This document shows positions 1 to 9,396 of a stretch of 64,000 nucleotides of DNA, piece by piece. Position numbers and translations under genes: made by a program. The notes beneath the pieces were generated by a model. The model saw only the letters and a list, made by a program, of their open reading frames with translations. It was not told the origin of the DNA and made no database searches. Location of the stretch: NCBI GenBank assembly GCA_031549345.1, contig JAVBPY010000007.1, forward strand, positions 21,299-85,298, in the 5' to 3' direction. Source of the stretch: CASFRF01 sp031549345 (GTDB lineage Bacteria; Verrucomicrobiota; Lentisphaeria; Victivallales; Victivallaceae). Each line of letters opens with the position of its first letter. Position 1 is the stretch's first letter.

Positions 1-1
1 G

Positions 2-3000
2 CATTTCGATAACTGGCTCGACATCGCAAACTTCGACTCCAGCGACGGCATCATGATGCCGCAGGGGCGCCGCTACAAAGCCCGCTACGCCAAGGAACAG
101 AAAATTCCCTACGCCCACCGCGTCTATGTTACCGCCGGCGGCAGCGACTGGACGGCGCGGCGTTTCCCCGAGTACATGGAACGCCCCGCGTGGTTCCTCC
201 AGAGCGGCTGGCACGGCGCGTTGATGTTCTGGAAGGCGAATCCGCACTTAAGCTGGTACTCTTTGGATATGCAGAAATACCTTGCGCGGCATACCATGAA
301 GATGATGGAGGAAGCGCAGTCCCCGGAAACCCGCGGCTGGATGCATCCCCACGGCGAACTGGTTCATGACCCCTGGTACGACATGCACAGCGATTATTCG
401 GGCATGGCGCACCGTCATTGGATCAACTACCTGAAGAAGAACGGAGTAACGCTGGAAGAAGCCGGCCGGATGTTCGGCCGCGGCGCCTCGCCGTTCCAGA
501 GCTTCGAACAAGTTCCGATCCCCGAATTCGCCACCTTCGCCGGATTGCCCGGCCAGATCGTCCCCCTCCAGGGCGAATGGTTCTACCGCAAAGACATCGA
601 CACCGCGCCGAAAGACAAGGCATGGTGGAAAAAGCCGGCCGAAGAACGCTATCTTGGAATTCGCGACAAATGGTTCCTCCCGCAAGCCGACCTCAAGGAA
701 TGGGGGGCGATCAACATGCCCGGCAGCGAGGAAATGTACTCGATCTACCCGGACGGAAAGCGCGACTACACCTCCAGCTGCTGGTTCCGGCGCACGTTCA
801 GCTACCGTCCGGATCTTGCCGCGGGCAAGAAAGTGTATTTGTACTTCTTCCCGATCAGCTTCGGCGGCATTCACTCCGGCGAGAACGCCCGCTACCATGG
901 CTTTTACCTGAACGGAGAAAAAGTCGGGGAAATCGGCCCCTGGGGCGCGCTGGATGTAACCAAACAGCTCAAATCGGGAAACAACGAAGTGGTTTTCCAA
1001 CTCCATGGCGGACTTTGGAACGGACGGATTTTCCTTTCGACCGACGCGCCGAAGGTGTTCCCGTACCTCGGCGAAGCGCAGAACCGCCTCTGGGAACTTT
1101 GGACCGAATGGCGCATGGACGCCAAGTTCGATGCCTGGGCGGTCATCCTCGACGGCATGCGCCAGGTCGATCCCGACAAACCGATCAAATTCATGGCGCC
1201 GCAGGGCTTCGGAACCGCCCGTTACATGAATCTGGCGTACAACTACGGCGGCTACCCGCACTTCACCGGGGAAGGCATGTGGTACTACCCGTGGTACAAG
1301 CGCTATTCCAAGCTGTACGGCATCCCGGCGACCAGCGAACTTGCCGGTCCCTCGGACACCCTTGAAAAGCAGGCCAGCGGCTTCCGCCGCACCTTCCTCG
1401 CCGGACTCGACGGACACGAACCGGTTTTCCTGACGCAGACCTATTCGCGCAAGCCGGAAATCCGCGAATGGTGGATCGGCCATAAGGATGTGCTCAACCG
1501 CATGGGCAAGTACGACATCTACGGTCCGCAGGTCCTCATCTACCGTTCAAGCTGGAATGCGCTGAACACGCCGCTTGCGCCGTACCCGGCCATCGGCACT
1601 TCGGGGCGCATGATCAACAGTCCGTGGAACTGGGACATCGGGCGCGGCACCCTCCAGACCCTGGGGCAGTCCTACTTGTATTTGGACGACAACGGCGTGC
1701 AGGACGGCAAAATGTCCGGTTATCCGTTGATTTTCGATTGCGGCAACGAAACGGTGGACACCGCGGTTCTCCCGCTTTTCCGGAAATACGTCGAAAACGG
1801 GGGCGTGTTTGTTACCCTCCCCTTCACGGGGCGCAACACACGCACCGCTCCCGACACCTGGCCGATCACCGAGCTCACCGGCTGCAAAGTCCTCAAGGAC
1901 CGTCCCATCGGCGGCAAAATCACCTTTGAGAAAAACCAAACGGTCTTCGCCCGCCTCGCGGGAAAAACGTTCGACGACAACGGCAAATCCATGGACTGGA
2001 TCGGCAACAACCTGAACACCTACAGTGTGGAACTGGATCCGGGCGCGGACGGCGTTGTGCTCGCCCGTTACGAGAACGGCAGTGCGGCGATTGTCGCTCG
2101 CAAGCTCGGCAAAGGAACAGTCATCACCCTCGGCAGCGCTTTCTGGCGCGATTGCGCGGACATACAGGGACTCTGGTGGCCCGGCGAGCGCGAAACGGAG
2201 TTCGTCGGCGACCTCCTGAACGGGGTAAACTTCCCGCGCGCCTTGTGCGAATCGAGCGACCGTTTGATCTGGCCGCAGCCCTACCGGGCGAACAACGGCG
2301 TGGATTTCGTAACCGTTCTGGTCAACTGGAACGAAAAAGACGTTCAGAACCCGACCATCACCCTCCGTTTGCCGGAACGTCCGGCGCGGTTGGTGAGCTA
2401 TGGGGTAAACGGAACCATCGAAATCCCCTTCAAATGGGATGCCGGCGTCCTCACCGCGCAGGTGGAAATGCCCGCCCGTGAAGTCAAGGTCCTCGCCGCC
2501 GAGGTGTACGAGCCCAAGTCGGCCGTCGCCCATTGGTGGAGCCGTCAGCAGGAGCTCTGGCACGAGCTCGTCCCCGCCACGATCGATTTTTCGGCCTACA
2601 AGACCGGAAAATGGTCCGATCCCACGCTCGATCTTACCGAGAAGGCGAAGCTGACCAACGATGCCCCCAAAGGCGATTGGACCGTTGCGAAATTCGATGA
2701 CTCGAAATGGACCTCCGCCCCGTTGGATGTGTTCAACTTCTGGGGCGGCGCGGACAAGTCGCCCCTCTGGGCGCGGGTGCGTTTCAATGTCGATCCGGCA
2801 TGGCTGCAAGGCGGCATGACCCGGCTGGTTTCCGGCGCCTGGGTCGGCCCGCACTACATGAACCCGACGAAGATGTATTTGAACGGAAAAGAGATGCATG
2901 GCTTCACCAAGAACAACTTCAACGAATTCGATGTAACGCGCCTTCTCCTGCCCGGCGAAAACGTCATCGCGTTCGAGGCGAAGGGCGACGGTGAAAAGTA

Positions 3001-3457
3001 CACCGGCTTCATCGGCAATTTGTTCTTATTCCATCGCGATGCGCCGCTGCAATCGCTCCCGCTCAACGGCGCATGGTTGGGGACGGATGCCAAGGGAAAT
3101 CCGGCCACGCTGAATATTCCGGGAAGCGGCAAAGTCCGCCATCCGGCGCGCAGCGTTTTCATCCCGGAATCCTGGAAGGGAAAATACCAGATTCGTTTTT
3201 ACGAAGAAGGCGTCCCCTATTCGGTCCTCGGCGTGTGGGTTAACGGGAAACTGGTTCGCCGGCATCACCACAACCTGGGACGCTACTGTGATATCGACAT
3301 CACCAACGCGCTCAAGTTCGGTGCGGAGAACAAGCTTGAACTGGCGTTCGGCACCGAGCGCGCCGGCCGTTTGTACAAAGAAATTCACAATTTCGAGATC
3401 GACACCATCCGCCTGGATCTTTTCCCGGCGGGAAACAATGAAGAAGGAGCCAAGTAA
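2..3457 (+). CDS. Glycoside-hydrolase-like multidomain protein (5' truncated by window edge)
   Basis: The reading frame is open to the left edge, so the true start lies outside; the ATG at 53 is internal because 17 sense codons precede it in frame. Order seen: an N-terminal enzymatic-looking part, a GH2-type sugar-binding jelly roll (about nt 660-1080), a TIM-barrel-like stretch (about 1100-1550), a glutamine-amidotransferase-like Rossmann segment as in GH42/GH2-type enzymes (KYVENGGVFVTLPF, about 1780-1850), then two further beta-sandwich modules (about 2600-3050 and 3060-3450) of the discoidin/GH2 sugar-binding kind (ALWGNGK-like turns, YLNGKEMHGF, WVNGKLVRR). It probably hydrolyses a plant or host glycan outside the cytoplasm, but I cannot assign a GH family or catalytic acids with confidence. 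The stop abuts the ATG of the next secreted gene, which indicates one operon. Whether a signal peptide exists cannot be seen. Confidence 0.7.
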   Translation, partial: HFDNWLDIANFDSSDGIMMPQGRRYKARYAKEQKIPYAHRVYVTAGGSDWTARRFPEYMERPAWFLQSGWHGALMFWKANPHLSWYSLDMQKYLARHTMKMMEEAQSPETRGWMHPHGELVHDPWYDMHSDYSGMAHRHWINYLKKNGVTLEEAGRMFGRGASPFQSFEQVPIPEFATFAGLPGQIVPLQGEWFYRKDIDTAPKDKAWWKKPAEERYLGIRDKWFLPQADLKEWGAINMPGSEEMYSIYPDGKRDYTSSCWFRRTFSYRPDLAAGKKVYLYFFPISFGGIHSGENARYHGFYLNGEKVGEIGPWGALDVTKQLKSGNNEVVFQLHGGLWNGRIFLSTDAPKVFPYLGEAQNRLWELWTEWRMDAKFDAWAVILDGMRQVDPDKPIKFMAPQGFGTARYMNLAYNYGGYPHFTGEGMWYYPWYKRYSKLYGIPATSELAGPSDTLEKQASGFRRTFLAGLDGHEPVFLTQTYSRKPEIREWWIGHKDVLNRMGKYDIYGPQVLIYRSSWNALNTPLAPYPAIGTSGRMINSPWNWDIGRGTLQTLGQSYLYLDDNGVQDGKMSGYPLIFDCGNETVDTAVLPLFRKYVENGGVFVTLPFTGRNTRTAPDTWPITELTGCKVLKDRPIGGKITFEKNQTVFARLAGKTFDDNGKSMDWIGNNLNTYSVELDPGADGVVLARYENGSAAIVARKLGKGTVITLGSAFWRDCADIQGLWWPGERETEFVGDLLNGVNFPRALCESSDRLIWPQPYRANNGVDFVTVLVNWNEKDVQNPTITLRLPERPARLVSYGVNGTIEIPFKWDAGVLTAQVEMPAREVKVLAAEVYEPKSAVAHWWSRQQELWHELVPATIDFSAYKTGKWSDPTLDLTEKAKLTNDAPKGDWTVAKFDDSKWTSAPLDVFNFWGGADKSPLWARVRFNVDPAWLQGGMTRLVSGAWVGPHYMNPTKMYLNGKEMHGFTKNNFNEFDVTRLLLPGENVIAFEAKGDGEKYTGFIGNLFLFHRDAPLQSLPLNGAWLGTDAKGNPATLNIPGSGKVRHPARSVFIPESWKGKYQIRFYEEGVPYSVLGVWVNGKLVRRHHHNLGRYCDIDITNALKFGAENKLELAFGTERAGRLYKEIHNFEIDTIRLDLFPAGNNEEGAK

Positions 3458-4078
3458 ATGAAGAAGTCGATATTTTTGCTCAGCGCCGCCGCGGGGCTGA
3501 GCCTTTCCGCCGCCGATCCGGTCAATCTACTGGACAACGGCGGACTGGAAAATTGGAAGACGTTGACCACACCGCCGCGCATGATTCTCCTGAAGGACAA
3601 CCTTGCCCCGGATATGGGGACGCAGGGCGGCCTGGAAGGGGAACGACCCAACGAACCCATGGCGACGGGCGAGCGCGACGAAACGGTGAAACGCAGCGGA
3701 AAATATTCGCTGAAAATCACCAACCCGTCCTTCGACAACATCACTAAGGTTCTTCAGTACAACATTCCGGTGGAAGGGAACACGAAGTACATCTTCCGCT
3801 GCTACGTCAAGGGACAGGGGATCGACCGGAACCAGGGAAAAAGCATCGGCGTCTGGGCCGGCTTTAACGCCGGACCGGATAAGACCTTCTGGAGCGACAA
3901 CAAAGGCACCCTGTTCGCGCCGAAATTCGAAGGCGACTTCGATTGGCAGAAAGTGGAAGTCGAAGTTACCACCCGTGAAAACGACAACCGCGGCATGATT
4001 CAAGTCCAGCTCCGCAACGCCAAAGGCACCCTTTGGATTGACGACCTGGAACTCATCGAAGCGCCCAAAGCAAAATAA
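3458..4078 (+). CDS. Secreted carbohydrate-binding-module-like protein
   Basis: 206 aa. Signal peptide MKKSIFLLSAAAGLSLSAA, then a single beta-sandwich domain with the features of CBM4/9/22-type or NPCBM-like modules: NLLDNGGLENW at the start, GKYSLKI, YIFRCYVKG and the terminal LWIDDLELIE strand typical of such modules. It likely binds sugar at the cell surface or in the periplasm; no catalytic motif is seen. The ATG directly follows the stop of the preceding hydrolase-like gene and the ribosome-binding site (GAAGGAG, 3440s) lies inside that gene, so the two are probably translated together. The operon ends at the hairpin at 4099. The family assignment comes from overall pattern only. Confidence 0.7.
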   Translation: MKKSIFLLSAAAGLSLSAADPVNLLDNGGLENWKTLTTPPRMILLKDNLAPDMGTQGGLEGERPNEPMATGERDETVKRSGKYSLKITNPSFDNITKVLQYNIPVEGNTKYIFRCYVKGQGIDRNQGKSIGVWAGFNAGPDKTFWSDNKGTLFAPKFEGDFDWQKVEVEVTTRENDNRGMIQVQLRNAKGTLWIDDLELIEAPKAK

Positions 4079-4098
4079 CATTTCGTCGATATAAAAAC

Positions 4099-4147
4099 GC
4101 GCGAGGAAAACCTTTTATAAAGCAAGGTTTTCCTCGCGCTCTTTTTT
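4099..4147 (+). terminator. Strong bidirectional intrinsic terminator
   Basis: A perfect 16-bp stem (4099-4114 with 4124-4139) and 9-nt loop is followed by TCTTTTTT on the plus strand. Five A residues at 4093-4097 give a T run on the minus strand. It lies between convergent genes ending at 4078 and 4193, so it can end both transcripts. Confidence 0.93.
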
Positions 4148-4192
4148 GCGGCATCCTGTTATGCCGGATCGGGAAGAAGCACGTGCGGCGAA

Positions 4193-5899
4193 TTACCTTC
4201 TTGCGCTGTCGTAAATGCAATTACCGCGGAGAAATGTTTTTTCGACAGTTACGTCTTTCAATTTCTGCGGCGTAACGGTGAACACATCGGCGCCGCAGAC
4301 GACGAAGTCCGCGCTTTTGCCAACCGTAATGCTGCCGATACGGTCCTCCGCACCGACTTGCCGGGCGCCGTTGATGGTATAAGCGTCGACACAATCTTTG
4401 ACGGTAATCGCTTCCGATCTCGGCGGCGCAATCATATCATCGGTTGCGCGATTGACCGCCACCCACATATTGAGGAACGGATTGACGCCCGTTTCGCCAT
4501 CGGATACCGGAAAATCGCTCCCGAAGGTTACCGTCGTGCCGGCTTTGATCAAAGATGCAAGCGGAACCTGCCGCAAATAACGTTCGCGGCCGAGCACGTC
4601 TTCGGTGAATTTGTCCGCTATGAGCCAGACGGGCGTGGTTTGAAAAAAGACATCTCTCTGTTCGCCGAAGCGCTTTACTCCGTCTTCCGGCAAAATCTGT
4701 ACGTGGCAAATGGTCTTGGTCCCTTTGATTTTACCCAGTTGCTTATGAAAATCCAGCGCCCTGCTGATGGCCGCGTCGCCGATGGCATGATTATGGACAT
4801 TAAATCCTTCCGCCGCGGCGATCCGGCCAATTGGGAGCATCTCTTCCATGGTGATGGTGGCGGCCCCGCGGCCTTTCCCCGGGGGAAGGTAATTTTCGAA
4901 CATCCAGGCGGACTGCACCTCCAGCGTACCGTCGCCGATGAATTTCAAGGTTTCGGGATGAATCAGGTCCGAGGTGTAGTTTTTACGGAGGTCGCGCATG
5001 ACTTTGAGTGCATGATCCTTGTTGTCCACGCAGTCGCCAAAGTAGATGTAGCTGGTATAGCAGCGCAAAGTCAGCTCGTTATTCTCCTCCAGCGTCTTCA
5101 ACGTGCGGATGGCGGGTTCCTCGGTAAGGAGCCCAAAGCCTGCGTCGCAAATGGAAGTAATACCGTTCCGGGCGAAAATCTTCAGGTTTTCGAGCAGCTC
5201 CTTCCGAATCGCTTCTTCTTTAAAAATATTCATTTTGCGCATTAAATGGATACCGGCGACGCCCTCGATGACATAGCCGGTCGGATTGCCATCGGCGTCG
5301 CGCTCGTAATAGCTTGCTCCCGGGATCGGGTCGGGAGTGTTCCGGGTCAGGCCGGCTTGTTCCATAGCTTTGGTATTGAACCAGTAGGCGTGGCAATCGT
5401 CGCTGAAGATGATGGCCGGACGGTCCGGAAATACCTTGTCAAGGTCGATCGCCCGAATCGGACGGCAGTTGGTGCCGAAGCCGATGCCGAGCACAATGGG
5501 AAGGTTCCGGTGTTCGACATCGGATGCCTTTTCCTTCAGGGAAGCAAGGGTGTCTTCAAGCTTCAAATTGCTGTCCACCCGGATCATTTTGAGCGAAGTC
5601 TGGGCCGAAGTGAGAATCGGGTGGCAATGCGAATCGATCATACCGGGGACCACACGCTTGCCCTGCAGATCAACGCCCCGTCCGTACTCCATGGCGTCCT
5701 TATCGTTGCCGACGTAAATAAAATTGCCGTCTTTCACCGCAAACGCCGTAGCCGCCGGATTCTTCGCATCGGCGGTATAGACCTTGCCGTTGTAATAGAC
5801 TGTGGCGCCATCGTCGGCCGACGGCCTGCCGCAGCATCCGGCCAGCGCAACGGCGACCACTGCGGCCAGCGCCCAAAAACGTGAATAGTTCTGAATCAT
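4193..5899 (-). CDS. Lipoprotein amidohydrolase, YtcJ-like
   Basis: 568 aa. The N-terminus has a lipoprotein signal (AALVAVALAGC-type lipobox ending LAGC at about residue 21), so the enzyme is predicted to be anchored outside the cytoplasm, which is less common for this family. The metal-dependent amidohydrolase fold is shown by GMIDSHCHP (about residues 90-98), NHAIGDAAI (second metal site), TICHVQILP and GSDFPVSDG (final Asp), as in the YtcJ/N-substituted formamide deformylase subgroup (amidohydro_3). It would hydrolyse an amide bond; substrate unknown. Start at 5899 is supported by AAGGAG 8 nt upstream. It is monocistronic, with its own promoter (5952-5980) and the shared terminator at 4099. 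Confidence 0.88.
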   Translation of the reverse strand: MIQNYSRFWALAAVVAVALAGCCGRPSADDGATVYYNGKVYTADAKNPAATAFAVKDGNFIYVGNDKDAMEYGRGVDLQGKRVVPGMIDSHCHPILTSAQTSLKMIRVDSNLKLEDTLASLKEKASDVEHRNLPIVLGIGFGTNCRPIRAIDLDKVFPDRPAIIFSDDCHAYWFNTKAMEQAGLTRNTPDPIPGASYYERDADGNPTGYVIEGVAGIHLMRKMNIFKEEAIRKELLENLKIFARNGITSICDAGFGLLTEEPAIRTLKTLEENNELTLRCYTSYIYFGDCVDNKDHALKVMRDLRKNYTSDLIHPETLKFIGDGTLEVQSAWMFENYLPPGKGRGAATITMEEMLPIGRIAAAEGFNVHNHAIGDAAISRALDFHKQLGKIKGTKTICHVQILPEDGVKRFGEQRDVFFQTTPVWLIADKFTEDVLGRERYLRQVPLASLIKAGTTVTFGSDFPVSDGETGVNPFLNMWVAVNRATDDMIAPPRSEAITVKDCVDAYTINGARQVGAEDRIGSITVGKSADFVVCGADVFTVTPQKLKDVTVEKTFLRGNCIYDSARR

Positions 5900-5951
5900 G
5901 GTGCAACTCCTTATGGGGTTTACAAGAACACATCAACCAAACAATCCGATT

Positions 5952-5980
5952 ATTATACCATTTCGGCCATCGAAAAACAA
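5952..5980 (-). promoter_or_regulatory. Sigma70-type promoter of the amidohydrolase gene
   Basis: On the minus strand TTGTTT (5975-5980) and TATAAT (5952-5957) are separated by exactly 17 nt, about 50 nt upstream of the ATG at 5899. The -10 box is a full match. The rest of 5981-6154 holds nothing convincing except a short palindrome, AAAGGGCCCTTT (6072-6083). Confidence 0.65.
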
Positions 5981-6154
5981 GCCGGACAAACCGAAAAAAC
6001 CTTTATTCGTTATGACTTGAAAAATGCCGGACGATTTAAATCGGGGCAGAATGCTCTGTAAATTAAAACAGAAAGGGCCCTTTATGAAGAAGTCTTACGG
6101 CAGCAAACTCAAGAGCCGCGTGGCGCTTCAAAGGTTCATTTTGAGCATAAAATA

Positions 6155-6239
6155 TGGTACCAGGGACGGGACTCGAACCCGCAAGGTTGATAACCGATTG
6201 ATTTTAAGTCAATTGCGTATGCCATTCCGCCACCCTGGC
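6155..6239 (-). tRNA. tRNA-Leu (anticodon TAA), CCA encoded
   Basis: Read on the minus strand this is a class II tRNA: acceptor GCCAGGG pairs CCCTGGT with a G1-U72 pair, as in E. coli tRNA-Leu(UAA). The D arm contains GGCGGAATGGCATACGC, the anticodon loop is CTTAAAA with anticodon TAA, there is a long variable arm, and the T arm GCGGGTTCGAGTCCCGT is canonical. The 3' CCA is encoded at 6155-6157. Confidence 0.96.
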
Positions 6240-6261
6240 ATGGTGTGGTTTCCGGAGCTAT

Positions 6262-6289
6262 AGTATAACGCTAAAATCGACAATTGCAA
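6262..6289 (-). promoter_or_regulatory. Promoter of tRNA-Leu
   Basis: Minus-strand TTGCAA (6284-6289), a 16-nt spacer and TATACT (6262-6267) lie about 23 nt before the mature 5' end at 6239. It is divergent from, and within 30 bp of, the topA promoter. Confidence 0.6.
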
Positions 6290-6318
6290 TGGGGAAATGC
6301 TTTTTTTTATCTTCAAAC

Positions 6319-6347
6319 TTGACAAGACCGTTTCTCCGGCGTATGGT
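6319..6347 (+). promoter_or_regulatory. Sigma70-type promoter of the topA operon
   Basis: A perfect TTGACA (6319-6324), a 17-nt spacer and TATGGT (6342-6347) lie 46 nt upstream of the topA ATG. The -10 match is 4 of 6. Promoter activity is an inference. Confidence 0.65.
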
Positions 6348-6393
6348 ATAAAGATTAATATTGTTTGCTAACCACCCCTCCCGAAAGGCGTTT

Positions 6394-8892
6394 ATGAATC
6401 GGTTGCTCATCGTTGAATCCCCCACCAAGGCCAGAACCATCGGCAAAATGCTCGGGAAGGAATACACCATCGTCGCCTCCATGGGGCATGTGCGTGATTT
6501 GCCGGAAAAGAGCCTCGGTGTCGACATCGGAAACGGGTTCATCCCCGAATACGTCAGCGTCGACCGCGGCGCAAAAGTCGTCCGCGAACTCCGTGCCGCC
6601 GCAAAAAAAGCCGATGAAATCTACCTCGCCCCCGACCCGGACCGCGAAGGGGAAGCCATCGCCTGGCACCTTGCCGAAGTCCTTAAAGACGTCCATAAAA
6701 AAGATTTTCACCGCGTAACGTTTCACGAAATCACCCGTTCCGCCATCGAAAAAGCCCTCCAGAACCAGACTGTCATCGACATGAACCGCGTCGATGCGCA
6801 GCAAGCGCGCCGCGTCCTGGACCGCATCGTCGGTTACCAGATCAGCCCGCTTCTCTGGTCGCGCCTGGAAAAAGGGATCTCCGCGGGACGCGTGCAATCC
6901 GTCGCCCTCCGGCTGGTGGTCGAGCGCGAGCGCGAAATACAAAACTTCAAGCCCGAAGAATATTGGGTATTCTCCATCCTCTTCCGCACACAGGATGGGG
7001 GAGAATTTTCCGCAAAACTCTTTAAGATCAATGCCGCCGATTTCCGTATCTCCAGCACAGAAGAGGCGGAAAAATGCCTCCGCGCCATTCAAAACGGCAG
7101 CGCGCCCGCCGTCCGCGGCGTAACACGCCAGGAACGCAAACGCAGCGCCCCGCCGCCGTTTACCACAAGCACCCTTCAGCAGGCGGCCAACAATTCCCTC
7201 CGCTTCTCGGCGAGCAACACCATGCGTTACGCGCAGCAACTATACGAAGGGATCGAGCTTGGCGCGGGGGGTGCCGTCGGTTTGATCACCTACATGCGTA
7301 CCGACTCGGTGTCCATCGCCCGCGAAGCCCAGGAAGCGGCAAGCGCCTACATCCGCGAAACATTCGGCCCGGAATACGCCCCAGCGAAGCCCAACTTCTT
7401 CAAAAACAAAGCACAAGCCCAAGAGGCCCACGAGGCCATTCGTCCCACGGATATCACACGGACACCGGAGTCCGTCGCGGCTTTTCTCGATCCGGGGCAG
7501 CTCAAGCTCTACACACTTATCTGGCGCCGTTTTGCGGCGAGCCAGATGACGCCGTCGATTCAGGATTTGACCACCGTCGACGTCGCCATCGGCGGCGCGG
7601 ATGGGAATGAATACACCTTCCGCGCCACAGCTTCCGTGCCGGTTTTCCCCGGATTCCTGAAGGTTTTCGGCGACGAGCCGCGCAAGAAGGACGAAACGGC
7701 AAACGCGGCGGTCCTGGGCGCGCTCAAGGAAAAACAGCCGCTGACGTCCGCGGAATACGAATCGGAGCAAAAATTCACGGAGCCGCCTCCGCGTTACACC
7801 GAGGCGTCGCTGATTAAGGAGTTGGAAGAAAACGGCATCGGCCGCCCGTCCACATACGCTACGATTCTGCGGACGATCCAGACGCGCGATTATGTACAGA
7901 TCGACCAGGGAAAACTTTTGCCGACGGAGCTTGGCTTCCGCGTTACGGATTTTCTTGTTTTGCACCTGCCGGAGTTATTCGCCGTGGGATTCACCGCGCG
8001 CATGGAACAGGAACTCGACGAAATTGAAGAGGGCAAAGTCCGTTACCGTGAAATGCTCTGCGCTTTTTACGAGAAATTTGCCGCCTGGCTTCTGCAAGCG
8101 CGGCAAGCCGATGCTCCGCCGGAAGACACGGCGCGCCAATTGATCGCTTCGCTGGAATCAACGAAATTCGCCGCACCGGAGAAGCGGGGACGCCGTACCT
8201 ACGACGACAAGAAATTCTACGATTCCGTTAAAAAACAGTTTGCCACGGATGCAAAAATCACAGCACGGCAGTACCAGGCGCTCTTGAATCTCGCGGCGAA
8301 ATATGCGGATCAGCTTGTCGCCGTTTCTCTTCCGAGTGCGATCAAGGAAGAGCTCGCCACCGCAAAAACCGCCCACGCCGAGCGGGAGCGCAAACGCGAA
8401 GAGCAACTTCCGAGTTCCGAACAAGCCGCCGACTACAAACGTGTCTTTGCGGCTTTCGACAACGTTGCCTGGGAGGAACCCGCCACACGGCGCGGGCGCA
8501 CGTACGACGATAAAAAGTTTTTTACTTCCCTGAAAGATCAGGCGCTCGGCGGCAAACTCTTAAGTGAAAAACAACTCGCCTCATTAGGGAAAATCGCTGA
8601 AAAATATGCCGCGACGCTGGCGGAGCCGGAATTTGTGCGTGAACGCCTTGCCCTGCCGGTCCCCACGGAATCCGCCGCGACGCCTTCGCCGGAAATCGCC
8701 GCAATGCTTGCGCAGCTCGGCCGCGTTTCAGCCTGGGCGGAGCCGACGAAGAAGGGGCGTTTCACCTACGACGATAAGGAATTTTATCAATCGCTGGCCA
8801 AGCAGCACGGAAATGGCCGGCAGTTGAGTCCAAAGCAATTGGCGGCGCTGAAAAAGCTCGTCGCGAAATACGAAAAGGAATTGGAATCATGA
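6394..8892 (+). CDS. topA: DNA topoisomerase I with triple-repeat C-terminal tail
   Basis: 832 aa. Type IA topoisomerase that relaxes negative supercoils through a transient 5'-phosphotyrosine. The N-terminal Toprim domain is clear (LLIVESPTKARTIGKML, then PDPDREGEAIAWHL with the metal-binding DxD), followed by SAGRVQSVALRLV and the catalytic Tyr300 in LITYMRTDS, and the GIGRPSTYATI core motif. Instead of the usual C-terminal four-cysteine zinc ribbons there are three copies of a roughly 45-residue unit (about residues 597-645, 698-742, 785-832), each starting with TYDDKxF and containing LSxKQLAAL followed by KYxxxL. Start: the ATG at 6394 follows GAAAGG; a TTG at 6361 in the same frame has no ribosome site and is less likely. 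The stop overlaps the next gene as ATGA. Confidence 0.96.
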   Translation: MNRLLIVESPTKARTIGKMLGKEYTIVASMGHVRDLPEKSLGVDIGNGFIPEYVSVDRGAKVVRELRAAAKKADEIYLAPDPDREGEAIAWHLAEVLKDVHKKDFHRVTFHEITRSAIEKALQNQTVIDMNRVDAQQARRVLDRIVGYQISPLLWSRLEKGISAGRVQSVALRLVVEREREIQNFKPEEYWVFSILFRTQDGGEFSAKLFKINAADFRISSTEEAEKCLRAIQNGSAPAVRGVTRQERKRSAPPPFTTSTLQQAANNSLRFSASNTMRYAQQLYEGIELGAGGAVGLITYMRTDSVSIAREAQEAASAYIRETFGPEYAPAKPNFFKNKAQAQEAHEAIRPTDITRTPESVAAFLDPGQLKLYTLIWRRFAASQMTPSIQDLTTVDVAIGGADGNEYTFRATASVPVFPGFLKVFGDEPRKKDETANAAVLGALKEKQPLTSAEYESEQKFTEPPPRYTEASLIKELEENGIGRPSTYATILRTIQTRDYVQIDQGKLLPTELGFRVTDFLVLHLPELFAVGFTARMEQELDEIEEGKVRYREMLCAFYEKFAAWLLQARQADAPPEDTARQLIASLESTKFAAPEKRGRRTYDDKKFYDSVKKQFATDAKITARQYQALLNLAAKYADQLVAVSLPSAIKEELATAKTAHAERERKREEQLPSSEQAADYKRVFAAFDNVAWEEPATRRGRTYDDKKFFTSLKDQALGGKLLSEKQLASLGKIAEKYAATLAEPEFVRERLALPVPTESAATPSPEIAAMLAQLGRVSAWAEPTKKGRFTYDDKEFYQSLAKQHGNGRQLSPKQLAALKKLVAKYEKELES

Positions 8893-9392
8893 CGACTGTT
8901 ACACTGAAAACCTCGCTGGGCGACATTGTGCTGGAAATGATGGAGAAAGAGGCTCCCGGAACCGTGAAAAACTTCCTCGCCTACGTGGACAGCGGCTTTT
9001 ACCGTAACACTCTTTTTCACCGTGTGATCCCCGGATTCATGGCACAGGGCGGCGGTATGGAGCCCGGCATGAAACAGAAAAGCGGCAATGCGCCGATTAA
9101 AAACGAAGCGACCAACCAGGTACCGAACCGGCGCGGCACGGTGGCCATGGCCCGGACGTCGGTGGTGGACAGCGCCACAAGCCAATTTTTCATCAACCTT
9201 GTGGACAATGGATTCCTGAATTTTTCTTCGCCGACGCCGCAAGGTTTCGGCTATTGCGTATTCGCCAAAGTAACTTCGGGCATGGACGTTGTCGATCAAA
9301 TGGCCAAGGCGGAAACAACCTCCCGCGCCGGCCATCGCGATGTCCCCGCCAAAGACATTCTGATTCTTGATGCGGTGCGAAACGAACAATAA
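8889..9392 (+). CDS. ppiB: Peptidyl-prolyl cis-trans isomerase, cyclophilin type
   Basis: 167 aa, the usual length of cytoplasmic bacterial cyclophilins (PpiB); no signal peptide. Catalyses proline cis-trans isomerisation in folding proteins. Diagnostic motifs: FHRVIPGFMAQGG with the catalytic Arg, the MARTSVVDSATSQFFINL core, and FGYCVFAKVTSGMDVVDQM near the end. The start overlaps the topA stop by 4 nt (ATGA), so it is translationally coupled to topA. The pairing has no obvious shared pathway and probably reflects operon packing. Confidence 0.95.
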   Translation: MTTVTLKTSLGDIVLEMMEKEAPGTVKNFLAYVDSGFYRNTLFHRVIPGFMAQGGGMEPGMKQKSGNAPIKNEATNQVPNRRGTVAMARTSVVDSATSQFFINLVDNGFLNFSSPTPQGFGYCVFAKVTSGMDVVDQMAKAETTSRAGHRDVPAKDILILDAVRNEQ

Positions 9393-9396
9393 CAGC

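Noticed and set aside
248..1483. Minus-strand 411-aa reading frame
   Set aside because: Antisense of the glycoside-hydrolase-like gene; no recognisable domain.
6024..6263. Plus-strand 79-aa reading frame
   Set aside because: It runs through the antisense of tRNA-Leu and contains a GTRTRK-type peptide, a well-known false translation of tRNA genes.
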